Positions 10,854-20,403 are shown, counted from the first letter of the stretch. The stretch is DNA of 64,000 bases from Tubulanus polymorphus (GCF_964204645.1 NC_134027.1:15364485-15428484), one strand, 5' to 3'. Made by a program: numbers and translations. Notes: a model not told the origin generated them from the letters alone.

Positions 10854-12148
10854 AATGGATCTATATCATCAAACTCGAAATCACTATTGGCTTCTTCATT
10901 TTCATTTAATTGTTCAGGTTCTTCTTCCATTCCATTTTTCTCATTTAAATAAAGTTCTATCTTGTTCCACATTTCATCTCGCTCTCTTTGTTTCTTTTTG
11001 TTTGTTAATTCATCAAATGGAATTATAATATCTAGGTTTAAATAATTTACAATCTTATTTAAAAAGAATTCATAATTTATTGAATCTGTTATTCTATTTT
11101 CCAAATGATACATTAATATTTGTTTAAATATTTTTTTTATATTTTCCATATCTTCTTCTGTTAATTTAGGTTTTTCATAATAATCGTTAAATAATAAATA
11201 TAAATACATTTTCTTTTGTTTTGTGTTAAATGTTGGTGGAATAATTGTTTTTATAATATCTTTTTTAGTTATTTCACCATTTTTATTTTCTATTATTTTT
11301 ATTTTTTCAAGCCATTGCATATATTCTGGTGTATGATCTTCTATAGAAAATATTTTAAAAATTTCATCTAGATAATTTAATTTTGGTTCTATGAGAAAAT
11401 CTCTATTTTTTTCTTCACCCCATAAATTCTTTTGCCATCCACATTCAACACAAAATAACACAGTACCTTCTTGCCTTAAGGTCGCATAACTACATTGTGG
11501 GCATTTTTGTTTATAATTTCTTGGTAATAGATCTTCATTAAGCTCTTGGTATTTTCTTACGTTTTCTTTATGTTTTATTGTTCTATTATGTAGATTTGAA
11601 TTACTTGTTGTAATAATCAATTTACAATATTTACAATAATATGTTTTTCTTGTTAATTCATTATATTGTTTTTCTAACTTTTCAACTGTTTCTTTATTAT
11701 CTGGTAACGTTTTCTCATATTTTATTTTTTCTAATAAATTATTTTTTCTTTCATTGAATTCAGTTTCAAATTTATTAGAAATTTTATCTATATGTGCTTT
11801 ACGAAATTGATGATTCTCCCAATCTTCTATATTTTCAGGGCTATATTTTACTTGACAAGGCTCACAGAAATGATCTTTTATATTATCCTTATCATAGAAT
11901 AAGAAAGGTCTTTTCCAAATAACTTCAGGTTCAACTTCAGCAGAATTACTATCAACATTAGCTGTTGCGCCATTAATTCTACACTTCTCTGAATGTTTTT
12001 TAACATAATTTCTTGAGAATAATTTATTACATTTTGGACAGTTTATTTTAGGGGGTTTATAATTTTCATCATGTTTTTTCATATGTCGAGCCATATTACT
12101 TTTTCTTAGAAGTTCACCACAAATTTCGCATGCTATCTTCTCATCCAT
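10850..12148 (-). CDS. Multi-zinc-finger protein, candidate VLTF3-like late transcription factor
   Basis: 432 residues on the opposite strand to its neighbours. In order: two C2H2 fingers (ACEICG and NCPKCN), a third Cys/His unit (FCEPCQ), a finger YYCKYCK..TSN..H resembling the first finger of the polymerase, and a zinc ribbon (CPQC, then CVECG, about residues 217-240). A helical region follows that contains NDYYEKPKLTEED and NYEFFLNKIVNYLNLD, and the tail is acidic. Zinc ribbon plus a helical region with a YYE motif is the layout of poxvirus late transcription factor 3-like proteins, so I propose that with moderate-to-low confidence. A DNA-binding regulator of another kind is the alternative. 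CTCATCAC lies about 36 bp upstream and ATAAATG marks the start. Confidence 0.75.
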   Translation of the reverse strand: MDEKIACEICGELLRKSNMARHMKKHDENYKPPKINCPKCNKLFSRNYVKKHSEKCRINGATANVDSNSAEVEPEVIWKRPFLFYDKDNIKDHFCEPCQVKYSPENIEDWENHQFRKAHIDKISNKFETEFNERKNNLLEKIKYEKTLPDNKETVEKLEKQYNELTRKTYYCKYCKLIITTSNSNLHNRTIKHKENVRKYQELNEDLLPRNYKQKCPQCSYATLRQEGTVLFCVECGWQKNLWGEEKNRDFLIEPKLNYLDEIFKIFSIEDHTPEYMQWLEKIKIIENKNGEITKKDIIKTIIPPTFNTKQKKMYLYLLFNDYYEKPKLTEEDMENIKKIFKQILMYHLENRITDSINYEFFLNKIVNYLNLDIIIPFDELTNKKKQRERDEMWNKIELYLNEKNGMEEEPEQLNENEEANSDFEFDDIDPF

Positions 12149-12217
12149 TTATTAAGGAAAAATTTTATTAAAATTAATTTTTAGTGATGAGCGGTAATTT
12201 TTTTTATGTTATAAATA
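12149..12217. promoter_or_regulatory. Divergent promoter between zinc-finger gene and capsid block
   Basis: Only 69 bp separate the two starts. Leftward it shows CTCATCAC (complement of 12184-12191) and TTAATAA running into ATG. Rightward it shows TAATTTTTTTT, then TATAAATA just before the ATG at 12218. The leftward CTCATCAC matches the words in the terminal repeats. Confidence 0.5.
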
Positions 12218-12979
12218 ATGGTAGAATTAAAAGAATACAGAATATTTGTTGATTCTAGAAAACTTACAAATTATAAATCTCATAATTTACTAGTACAATT
12301 AGATAGAGAATTTAAGAATTGTGTAGATTTAAAATTAGTTAATATAAGTTTATGTAATTCTTTTTACAATGTATCGGATAAGTCTATTGAACATAGAATC
12401 TTTTTAATTAATATTAGAAATAAAAATGAATGGGTCTATATATATTTAAAACCAGGGTTATATAATTTAGATACATTAGCACAAGAAATTAATAGAAAAG
12501 CCTGGCACAAATTAGGTAGTAGTTCTGGGTTTAGTATTAGATTTTTAAAAAGTGAGAGTTCTGATAGAATAAAGATAAGGTTGTCTAATAGTGAAAAACA
12601 TAAAATTATGGTAAAAAAACCTATAGCTAAACTGTTAGGAATTCTTCCAGATAGATCTTTTACAAATATTGACGCTACTACACCAAACTTAATACCTTAC
12701 ACACATTTTTATATTTATTGCAATTTAATCGATCCTACAAAAACATTCGAAGCAACTAAAGATATAACTTGTAATTCTGGTTTACTAAACATTTTACCAT
12801 TGAAGAATGTTAAAGAATTTGGAACGCAAATAAATTATAATTTAACAGAATGTGATTTCAAACCATGCATTCCTAGTTTTAATAATTTTAGATTAGAAAT
12901 AAGAAATCATAATGGATACTTAATTGATTTGAATAACTTTCCTGTAATTTATGAATTAGTTATAAGATGTAAAGAGTAA
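12218..12979 (+). CDS. Polinton minor capsid (penton-type) protein
   Basis: 253 residues, the usual size of the single jelly-roll minor capsid protein of Polintons. The pattern fits that family: N-terminal strands (VDLKLVNISLCNSFYNVSD), then YLKPGLYNLDTLAQEIN, then LLGILPDRSF, and a final strand block (FRLEIRNHNGYLIDLN, VIYELVIRC). It would form the fivefold vertices of the particle. It is the first of the rightward structural genes. Assignment is from remembered family pattern without a search. Confidence 0.7.
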   Translation: MVELKEYRIFVDSRKLTNYKSHNLLVQLDREFKNCVDLKLVNISLCNSFYNVSDKSIEHRIFLINIRNKNEWVYIYLKPGLYNLDTLAQEINRKAWHKLGSSSGFSIRFLKSESSDRIKIRLSNSEKHKIMVKKPIAKLLGILPDRSFTNIDATTPNLIPYTHFYIYCNLIDPTKTFEATKDITCNSGLLNILPLKNVKEFGTQINYNLTECDFKPCIPSFNNFRLEIRNHNGYLIDLNNFPVIYELVIRCKE

Positions 12980-12996
12980 TTTTTCTCACTATATAA

Positions 12997-13338
12997 ATGA
13001 ATATAACTGTTGGACCGAGTATATGTTTTGGGTTTGATTTTAAACATGGTAAAGAAATGAGAATTAAACTAAATGATGTAATTACTGATATAAAAAGTAA
13101 ATCATTTAACAATGCATCAATGATTGATAAAGAAAAGTATAATATAGAAAAAGTAATTGATTTAATTAAATCACCTTTAGAATATTATGGATTAAATGAA
13201 GATGGAATTATTGAAGATATTAAAAACATATTATCCAAAATATATGATAATCATAAAACTAGTAATGAAATAAATGTTGAATTAATCATAAATAAGTTAA
13301 CTAAATATTTTGAAGATAGTAATTTTTTTGATAAATAA
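12997..13338 (+). CDS. Hypothetical Polinton protein, 113 aa
   Basis: Small, Lys/Asp-rich and probably helical; I do not recognise it and see no membrane segment. The start is supported by TAATTTTTCTCACTATATAA running into ATG. Its stop codon directly abuts the next start. Confidence 0.6.
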   Translation: MNITVGPSICFGFDFKHGKEMRIKLNDVITDIKSKSFNNASMIDKEKYNIEKVIDLIKSPLEYYGLNEDGIIEDIKNILSKIYDNHKTSNEINVELIINKLTKYFEDSNFFDK

Positions 13339-13560
13339 ATGAGTGATAATAAGTGGATAATAACTGGATTATATAATGGCGCATTACTATCAGTTGGAAC
13401 TGTTGGTTATTCAATGGTATTAAAAAAAGTATTCAAAATGGGAAGTGTTAATGTTGATAGATTTGATATAAATGATATTTTGAAATTAACGTTAGCAGTT
13501 ACTTTATCTAATTTAACTATTGATTATTTGGAAAAACAAAAATATATTCCTCCCATATAA
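13339..13560 (+). CDS. Small membrane protein, 73 aa
   Basis: A hydrophobic N-terminal half (GLYNGALLSVGTVGYSMVL) and a second apolar stretch (LKLTLAVTLSNLTIDYL) suggest one or two membrane helices. Small proteins of this shape recur in metazoan Polintons as I recall, but have no established function. The start follows TAATTTTTTTGATAAATAA. Confidence 0.65.
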   Translation: MSDNKWIITGLYNGALLSVGTVGYSMVLKKVFKMGSVNVDRFDINDILKLTLAVTLSNLTIDYLEKQKYIPPI

Positions 13561-13584
13561 ATGCATAATTTTTTTGCTAAATAA

Positions 13585-14007
13585 ATGGCTTCTGCAATTA
13601 TAACTATTATAGGATCGGCAATTGTTAACGCTTTAGCATTTACTGGTGGTGGTTATTTATTTAAACATATTGATAAAAATAGTTCATTAGGAGAACAAAG
13701 AAGACATAACTTAGCGTTAGAGAAATACAATAAAGCAGCGGAAGAATATAGAGAAAAGAGGCAAAACTATATGGATTACATCAATAAAGAATTATATGAT
13801 CAGAAGATTTCACATAGAGATTTTCAATCAGTTGATGATGCAATGAGTTTATATAACGCAGTAACAAATAAAGAAAAATTACATCTATACAAACCTAAAT
13901 TATCAGATTATTATACCCCAAGTAAAGAACAACAGAAATATGAAATAATATGGATTTTAGGTGGAACTGTTATTGTTATATTTGTTGCTTATAAGTTTAC
14001 TAATTAG
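13585..14007 (+). CDS. Conserved Polinton membrane protein, 140 aa
   Basis: It has an N-terminal apolar helix (residues about 3-25), a charged helical middle (EEYREKRQNYMDYINKEL), a motif KPKLSDYYTPS, and a C-terminal membrane helix (IIWILGGTVIVIFVAYKF). This two-ended membrane layout with a charged middle and an LSDYY/F patch is one I associate with Polinton/adintovirus-like elements. The function is unknown, possibly virion membrane or entry-related. The start follows ATAATTTTTTTGCTAAATAA. Confidence 0.7.
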   Translation: MASAIITIIGSAIVNALAFTGGGYLFKHIDKNSSLGEQRRHNLALEKYNKAAEEYREKRQNYMDYINKELYDQKISHRDFQSVDDAMSLYNAVTNKEKLHLYKPKLSDYYTPSKEQQKYEIIWILGGTVIVIFVAYKFTN

Positions 14008-14026
14008 TAATTTTTATTCTAAATAA

Positions 14027-14461
14027 ATGGAAGATAAAGTTGATAATATTGATATTATTCCTCATGATATAAATAAAACTAAATTAAAAACATATTTAGA
14101 AAAACAAATATTAGAATTTGAAAGTGACTTAAAGATAAAAAAGAAAAAATATTTAAAAAGTAAAATTATATATTATTTGATTATAAGTGGTTCGGTTACA
14201 ATTAGTTCTGTAATAACATTTTTAGCAATATTCAGTCCATTAACACCTTTAGCTATATCAATTGGTGTATTAGGATTAAGTTCAAGTGTTTTAACTGGTA
14301 TAAGTTCAAAATTAAATATAAAAAGTAATAAAGAAAAAATTAAAACTAATATAAAAGAAATTAATAAATTAAAGAACACACTAGATTATATAATAAGTTT
14401 AAATGGTCATATAACAGTTGAAGAACAAGATAAATTATTAAAAGAATTAATAAATTATTAA
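14027..14461 (+). CDS. Two-helix membrane protein with flanking coiled coils, 144 aa
   Basis: A basic coiled-coil segment (residues about 20-45) precedes a hydrophobic hairpin (about 46-95, rich in Ser, Ile and Leu), followed by a second Lys-rich coiled coil. No known domain is recognised. It sits among the other small membrane proteins and carries the shared start motif (TAATTTTTATTCTAAATAA). Confidence 0.65.
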   Translation: MEDKVDNIDIIPHDINKTKLKTYLEKQILEFESDLKIKKKKYLKSKIIYYLIISGSVTISSVITFLAIFSPLTPLAISIGVLGLSSSVLTGISSKLNIKSNKEKIKTNIKEINKLKNTLDYIISLNGHITVEEQDKLLKELINY

Positions 14462-14477
14462 TTTTTTAATTATATAA

Positions 14478-15866
14478 ATGGTAGATAGTTTTCCAAAAGC
14501 TTTCCGATATAATAAATCAATTAAATATAATATTCCAGCAATAGATTTTAATAAAGATATTACATATAGAAATGAAGTTTTAGATTCATTAATTGATTTA
14601 TATATTTATGTTACTGAAACTAATAATTTTAATGCAAAGATGGAAAATATATTTCATATATATTTAATTAATTTTAAAAAATTGAAAGATGAAAAACAAT
14701 GGTTATTAAAATCTAATATGAAGTATTGGCAGAATCAATTAAATTTTGCTGTTTATTGTGCAACAACAGGATGTGGAATTAGTTGGAATGATCATTTGAA
14801 TAATTCTAAATATAAACTAATTCAAAGTTTATTTAGATTTCATACATACTTTCAAATCAGAATGATATTAAATGAATTAGAGTGCGCTTTACCAGGATCT
14901 AGGTATTTCAAAGAATTAGATAATAATATTAATTTATCAAAGTTTTATAAGATTTGTAATGAATTTAATATAGATATAAATAATTCTGATTTTAGAACAA
15001 AAATTGGAACAATAAGATCACTTCCATGCCCTAAAAAGATTGCAGAATATTGTGCACTTCCCATACCATCTAATAGTTTTTATAATATCTATAATAATAA
15101 ATTAGGTTATGGTAAAATAGAAACAAAAGATTTAGAAACATTAAATTTCAATAAATTACCGAAATTTTATGATCATTTAAAACAAGAAAACAATAATGGT
15201 TGGGTATATTTTATTTTAGAGAATAGTGAAGGTTTTACTAAATCAGGTATAGAAAGAATAAATCAATCTATTAGAACTTATTTGATTTGTATTTTAGGTG
15301 CGCAAGTTGAAACAAGATCACCGATAATTGGAAATTTGAATACATCATTCGATACACAAAAACAATTTAAAGTTTTATTTGAAGATTCAATTCATAATGA
15401 TAAAAATAGATCTATTCCAGAAAACATTATAAGATATCAAAATTATTTAGATAAATCTCATGTAAGACTTAATTATTGTATAGGCCCTAATCTATTAATT
15501 ATTTCTAATGATTTAGTATTGAAGATGGGAAATATAATTGGTTATAATAATCTAATTAAAACTGCAACAATAAATAATTCATTTGGATTGAATGATATAA
15601 ATAAAAAGATTATTACTGCTCCAAAATTAATGGAGGGTGAAAAAAATAAAAAACACATTCAATCAACAGAAACTAAAACTAATAATATTAAATTGGTTAA
15701 TGATTCCAAAATAAAAGATTACAATACATCAGAAAATATAAAAACTGATAATATTCAACATGATATAATTAAACTAAATGATGATAATAAATCCCATGAA
15801 AATACTAAATTAGCTATAACTTGTATAGGAATTGTAATCGGAGGAATATTATATTTTAAATTTTAA
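14478..15866 (+). CDS. Conserved Polinton protein with C-terminal membrane anchor, 462 aa
   Basis: A globular N-terminal part contains QWLLKSNMKYWQNQLNFAVY and the Cys-containing patch ATTGCGISWNDHLN, then RFHTYFQIRMILNELECALPG. A low-complexity Lys/Asn region follows, ending in one transmembrane helix (ITCIGIVIGGILYF). I recall the WQNQLNFAVY..CG.SW.DH patch from many metazoan Polintons, but the protein has no assigned function. A membrane-anchored virion protein is one possibility. The start motif is TTAATTTTTTTATTATGTAA. Confidence 0.7.
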   Translation: MVDSFPKAFRYNKSIKYNIPAIDFNKDITYRNEVLDSLIDLYIYVTETNNFNAKMENIFHIYLINFKKLKDEKQWLLKSNMKYWQNQLNFAVYCATTGCGISWNDHLNNSKYKLIQSLFRFHTYFQIRMILNELECALPGSRYFKELDNNINLSKFYKICNEFNIDINNSDFRTKIGTIRSLPCPKKIAEYCALPIPSNSFYNIYNNKLGYGKIETKDLETLNFNKLPKFYDHLKQENNNGWVYFILENSEGFTKSGIERINQSIRTYLICILGAQVETRSPIIGNLNTSFDTQKQFKVLFEDSIHNDKNRSIPENIIRYQNYLDKSHVRLNYCIGPNLLIISNDLVLKMGNIIGYNNLIKTATINNSFGLNDINKKIITAPKLMEGEKNKKHIQSTETKTNNIKLVNDSKIKDYNTSENIKTDNIQHDIIKLNDDNKSHENTKLAITCIGIVIGGILYFKF

Positions 15867-15882
15867 TTTTTTTATTATGTAA

Positions 15883-17346
15883 ATGGATGTAGAAGGTGGA
15901 GAAGATTATGAAATGGGAGAAATGGGAAATAATAATGAAGGATATATTGATGATGAACCACAACCTGATTTTAATGAAACTAATATTGATAATGATGATG
16001 AATCAGCATATAATTCTAATTTAGCAGATAGTGGTTCTAAAGGTCAATCAACAGATGAATTTGATAGAAGAACTAGATCGAGAATAAATCCTGAAAATGA
16101 AAATCCAGATTTAGTAAAACAAAATTTAGAATATAATGAATATATTTATAATTTCAAACCTATATTTGAAAAATCTGGATATAATATCAATACCAGAGGC
16201 GCTAGACTTTTAGTACAAGAATTAAAGTTTTTAGATGGTGAATATTATTATCGTTTGAAAGATGATTATTATATTGATATCTCTTATAAAAAACAAGAAA
16301 AAATATTAGCAGAATCAACTTTGCTTAAGTTAGACCTATCTAGAATTAAAAGAATAAGAAATAGTAATGAACCAGAAGATGTAACACAAGAAGAAATTAT
16401 TAAAAATGAAAGAGTATTTAAACAAAGAATTAATGAATTATTTGAAACAATCGATAATAATTTAGAAACAGAAACAACTTCTGAACAGAATATAACTTCC
16501 AAAACTAGTAAACTTAAATCAAATAAAGTTCAAATTGAAAAACTTTTACCGAATGGGTTACTTGATGCAACAGATCAAGAATTAGAAGATTTAGATATAT
16601 TTTCTGATAAAGCAATTAGAGAAATTATTAGTATAAGACTTGCATCTGATAAAATTGCGCATGATAAAAGTATAAGAGATTTTAAAATTAGAACTTTAGA
16701 AAAAGAAAGAACTGATAAAAATAAAGAAATAGAACAATTAAAATTAGATAGAGATAATAAAGTTATTGAAGAAATTGAATTTAAAAACAGAAATGCATAT
16801 TTAGAAAAAGAAATTGATGATTTAGAATATAACATAGAATTACAAAAAGAAGAAATTAAATTATTATTAAAATCATATGATTATAATATAAATAGATTAA
16901 AAGTTATTTTTAAAGATTTGTTGATAAAACCAAATTCTGAAATATCATTGAAAGACAGAATAAAATTATTATTTAAACTAGAAGGTATAACAATTCTTTC
17001 AATTCTAACAACTCTAACTATGGTATTTACAACAATAGGTTTAGCAATATCAAATGCTTTGAAATCTACTCCTACTCCAAATAAACCAGATAAACCTCCA
17101 GGTAATAATTCTATACAAGATAAAGTTAAAGATGGTTTAAAGAAATTAGCAAAATATTTATGGGAACTATCTAAAAAATCTGCTGCAGCTTTACCAGGAG
17201 TTATTGCTTCAATTGTTGGTTTTATATTGAAATCTGCAGGAAACATTATTAACTTTGCTGCTGAACATATTATTTTATTTTTAATTACGGTTGTAAGTGC
17301 TATTATTTTTGGGTTAGTGAATATGATATCAAAAAATATCAAGTAA
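15883..17346 (+). CDS. Acidic coiled-coil protein with C-terminal membrane segments, 487 aa
   Basis: The N-terminus is strongly acidic (first 50 residues). The middle is charged, with a long coiled coil near residues 260-340. Two or three apolar segments follow (GITILSILTTLTMVFTTIGL; ALPGVIASIVGFILKSAG; IILFLITVVSAIIFGLVNMI). The segment KVKDGLKKLAKYLWELSKKS just before ALPG is amphipathic. The order lysine-rich amphipathic helix, ALPG, glycine-rich hydrophobic helices recurs in Polintons as far as I recall. A membrane-active role is inference only. Confidence 0.65.
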   Translation: MDVEGGEDYEMGEMGNNNEGYIDDEPQPDFNETNIDNDDESAYNSNLADSGSKGQSTDEFDRRTRSRINPENENPDLVKQNLEYNEYIYNFKPIFEKSGYNINTRGARLLVQELKFLDGEYYYRLKDDYYIDISYKKQEKILAESTLLKLDLSRIKRIRNSNEPEDVTQEEIIKNERVFKQRINELFETIDNNLETETTSEQNITSKTSKLKSNKVQIEKLLPNGLLDATDQELEDLDIFSDKAIREIISIRLASDKIAHDKSIRDFKIRTLEKERTDKNKEIEQLKLDRDNKVIEEIEFKNRNAYLEKEIDDLEYNIELQKEEIKLLLKSYDYNINRLKVIFKDLLIKPNSEISLKDRIKLLFKLEGITILSILTTLTMVFTTIGLAISNALKSTPTPNKPDKPPGNNSIQDKVKDGLKKLAKYLWELSKKSAAALPGVIASIVGFILKSAGNIINFAAEHIILFLITVVSAIIFGLVNMISKNIK

Positions 17347-17387
17347 ACCATGATAAAAAATAAATAATTAATTTTTTTGTTAAATAA

Positions 17388-18635
17388 ATGAGTGGGAGTT
17401 ATATAAGTCCTATAAAGATTTCTAGAATATCTAACGCTATTAAAGCAGAAAGATCACATCATATAATTACTCATAACCCTTCAAATATTAATCCCGATGA
17501 AACTTTATATGTTAGAATTCCTAGATTAACACAAAATACTTTTTATGTTCCAAATAGTGTTTATTTATCAGCTGATATAAAAGTAATCGGTAATAATAAT
17601 AATTATGTTGTTGATAATGTTGGAAGATATTTGATTAAAAAGTTAACAATAAAGATTGGTCCGGAAACAGTTTTCTCATTAGATGATTATAATTTATTTA
17701 TGCATTATAAAGATTTATGGTTAACTAAAGAAAATAGAAATAATATGATATTTCAAGGAATTCAATCAGAAAACCAAAATAAATTAAGATCAGAAGCTAA
17801 TAGCGCAATATTAACAAATGATGTAGATAAATTGATAAAAAGTATATATGGAAGCAAATATAAAATTCCATTAGACTTTGAATTGATAAATAATAATGCA
17901 CCTTTATATAAATACGCAATTCAAGAAGATATTATATTTGAGATAACATTTGCTCCTGTAAATGAAATTGTATTATCTAGCGTTAATAAAGATATGAGTT
18001 ATAAATTATCGAATATATGTTTAGAATATGACACAGTAACTGATGAAAATATTTCAAGTATAATTCAAACTCAATACAATCAAGGGTTTTCATTATTATA
18101 TGATTATATTGATAAATTTAAAACTGTAACTATTAATGCAAATGATGAAATAATTAATGAGAATATTAACTTCCCAAGAAGATCTATTAAAGGTATATTA
18201 ATATTTTTTACCATTGGAACGTATACTAATGGTGCAATAAATGTTGATAATTATTATAATCCTGAAATAACAAAAGTAGAAATAACTATCGAAGGAATAG
18301 CAAATAAAATATTTTGTCAAGGAATGAGAATGATAGATCAATGGGTAGAAATTAAAAAACATTTTATGAATGAAAAAGTAAAATCATTTGAAAATTGTAA
18401 CATTAATCAAATTGATTATTATACCGGCAATAAATATGCATTATGGTTAGATTTTAGAACAACTGAAGATAACTTATTACATGGTTCTGGGAAAAAATTA
18501 CAAAATACAAAAGATGGGATCCAATTATTCATGAAAAAGAATAAAGGAATCAAAAATTTTAAAATGCACATTTATATTATATCTGATGCACAATTAAATA
18601 TTGTAAATTCACAATTAGATAGTATTCAATATTAG
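17388..18635 (+). CDS. Polinton major capsid protein (double jelly-roll)
   Basis: 415 residues, within the usual range for the family. The hallmark stretch FSLDDYNLFMHYKDLWLTKE and the following NMIFQGIQSENQNKLRSEA are present near residues 100-140. The C-terminus (MHIYIISDAQLNIVNSQLD) is also typical. It would be the main hexon of an icosahedral shell, paired with the 12218-12979 vertex protein. The frame is intact. The start follows TTAATTTTTTTGTTAAATAA, which supports the first ATG. Confidence 0.9.
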   Translation: MSGSYISPIKISRISNAIKAERSHHIITHNPSNINPDETLYVRIPRLTQNTFYVPNSVYLSADIKVIGNNNNYVVDNVGRYLIKKLTIKIGPETVFSLDDYNLFMHYKDLWLTKENRNNMIFQGIQSENQNKLRSEANSAILTNDVDKLIKSIYGSKYKIPLDFELINNNAPLYKYAIQEDIIFEITFAPVNEIVLSSVNKDMSYKLSNICLEYDTVTDENISSIIQTQYNQGFSLLYDYIDKFKTVTINANDEIINENINFPRRSIKGILIFFTIGTYTNGAINVDNYYNPEITKVEITIEGIANKIFCQGMRMIDQWVEIKKHFMNEKVKSFENCNINQIDYYTGNKYALWLDFRTTEDNLLHGSGKKLQNTKDGIQLFMKKNKGIKNFKMHIYIISDAQLNIVNSQLDSIQY

Positions 18636-18665
18636 AAATATAAAGTTAAAATTAAGGATATATAA

Positions 18666-19793
18666 ATGGGTGGTAAAAAAACTCCTAATACTAAAGAACA
18701 ATATTTAAGAAATTTATATTACAACCCTGAGAGTTCGGTTGCTTATTCTTCTACCAAAAATATATGGAGTAAAGTAAAACAAGATAAATTAGATAAGATA
18801 ATCCCACAAAATGTAGTTAAATATAAAGATATAAATGAATTTATGTTAGAACAACCAACATATACAACACATAAAAAAATTGTTAGAAAATATAAAACTC
18901 GTAAAACTATGGTAAGTTATGTAGATCAACAGTGGCAAGGAGATTTAATTGATATGAAAAATGTTAAGAAAGCTAATGATGATTATTGGTGGTTATTGAA
19001 TATAATTGATATTTTTAGTCGTTATGTATGGAGTTTCCCACTTTATAGAAAAGATGCTGTACAAACATCAAATGTTTTAAGAAAATTTCTTTCAGGTGGT
19101 AAACTAAAACCAGAAAAAATACAATTTGATGATGGAAAAGAATTTGATAATTCATTAGTTCATGGACTTTTAGATTTTCATAATATTAAATATTTTTCGA
19201 CAAAATCGGATAAAAAAGCAGCAGTTGTTGAACGATTTAATAGAACATTGAGAACAAGAATGTCAAAATATTTCACAGCAAATAATACTTATAAATGGAT
19301 TGATGTTTTACCAAAATTTATAGAAGGATATAATAATTCTTATCATTCTTCTATTGGAATGAAACCTATTGATGCTAGAAAACCTGAAAATGCTGAAATT
19401 GTTTGGAATAATTTATATGGAGCATTTCTTGTTGTTGATTTTGGTGAACCTAAATTTAAAGTTGGTCAAAATGTTAGAATTTCTAAGTATAAAAAGATAT
19501 TTGACAAAGGATACGATCGAAATTTTACTAGAGAAATATACAAAATAAAAAAGGTAATAACAACAAAACCATATGTCTATAAATTAGAAGATTTAGATGG
19601 TGAAGAAGTTGATGGCTACTTTTACGAAGAAGAATTAAGTTTAACTACTGAAAATCTAGAACAAGAATATAAAATTGAAAAAGTACTAAAAACAAAAACT
19701 GTTAAAAGAAAAAAATATTCTTTAGTAAAATGGGTTGGATGGCCAGATAAATTCAATGAATGGATATTATCAAGTAAAATTAAAAATATATAA
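18666..19793 (+). CDS. Polinton retroviral-type integrase with chromodomain
   Basis: 375 residues. The catalytic core shows the acidic triad: Asp in QGDLIDM (about 93-96), Asp in QFDDGKEFD (about 155) and Glu in VVERFNRTL (about 189). It also has the usual IIDIFSRYVW and YNNSYHSSIGMKP motifs. The C-terminal 40 residues (YKIEKVLKTK..YSLVKWVGWP..NEW) form a chromodomain, which in other elements binds histone tails and steers insertion. Its stop codon abuts the ATPase start. The 6-bp duplication around the element is the expected product of this enzyme. Confidence 0.95.
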   Translation: MGGKKTPNTKEQYLRNLYYNPESSVAYSSTKNIWSKVKQDKLDKIIPQNVVKYKDINEFMLEQPTYTTHKKIVRKYKTRKTMVSYVDQQWQGDLIDMKNVKKANDDYWWLLNIIDIFSRYVWSFPLYRKDAVQTSNVLRKFLSGGKLKPEKIQFDDGKEFDNSLVHGLLDFHNIKYFSTKSDKKAAVVERFNRTLRTRMSKYFTANNTYKWIDVLPKFIEGYNNSYHSSIGMKPIDARKPENAEIVWNNLYGAFLVVDFGEPKFKVGQNVRISKYKKIFDKGYDRNFTREIYKIKKVITTKPYVYKLEDLDGEEVDGYFYEEELSLTTENLEQEYKIEKVLKTKTVKRKKYSLVKWVGWPDKFNEWILSSKIKNI

Positions 19794-20360
19794 ATGAATA
19801 AGGAATTATTTATATTTGAGCCTCATAATATGTTAATTTCTGGTGTAACAAATTGTGGAAAAACTTATTTTATATTAAATTTATTAGAAACTGTTTATGA
19901 AAACTATTTTGATAATATAGTATTATTTTGTCCAACATATGAATTTAATCAAACTTATGATAGAAATATTACTAGAAATAATAAATTTATTATATTAAAT
20001 CCTAAAACAGTAAAAGAAAATTTAGATAATTGTATAAAAATAGCAATTGATATTTATAAAGGATCAAATACATTATTTATCATAGATGATTGTGCAAATT
20101 TACATGATTCTAAAATTAGAGAAAGCGAGTTATGTTATTTAGCTTTCTCTGGAAGACATTTTGGGATAACAACTTGGGTTTTAAATCAAAAATATAATTC
20201 AATTGTTAAAGATTTTAGAGAAAACATTAGATTTCTAGTTTTATTCTACAATAAAGATAGAAAATCGATGAAAAATGCACTTGAGGAAAATGATATTATT
20301 CCACATGATTTACATAATGAATATATGGATAAGTTGAAAAATATTAAAAGATCAAAATGA
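19794..20360 (+). CDS. FtsK/HerA-type genome-packaging ATPase
   Basis: 188 residues, slightly short for the family. Walker A is GVTNCGKT (about residues 17-24) and Walker B is TLFIIDDC (about 93-100). The sensor-like GRHFGITTWVLNQ follows at about 120. It is expected to pump DNA into the capsid. It starts directly after the integrase stop, at TATATAAATG. The frame is intact. Confidence 0.92.
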   Translation: MNKELFIFEPHNMLISGVTNCGKTYFILNLLETVYENYFDNIVLFCPTYEFNQTYDRNITRNNKFIILNPKTVKENLDNCIKIAIDIYKGSNTLFIIDDCANLHDSKIRESELCYLAFSGRHFGITTWVLNQKYNSIVKDFRENIRFLVLFYNKDRKSMKNALEENDIIPHDLHNEYMDKLKNIKRSK

Positions 20361-20403
20361 CTATTTAGATTACAACACCCATTTAAATATGAATTTATTT
20401 AAA

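Noticed and set aside
16284-17351. Minus-strand frames of 72-156 codons within the 15883-17346 gene
   Set aside because: Shadows of an AT-rich plus-strand gene; they lack the ATAAATG start motif and read as low-complexity Leu/Ser/Ile.
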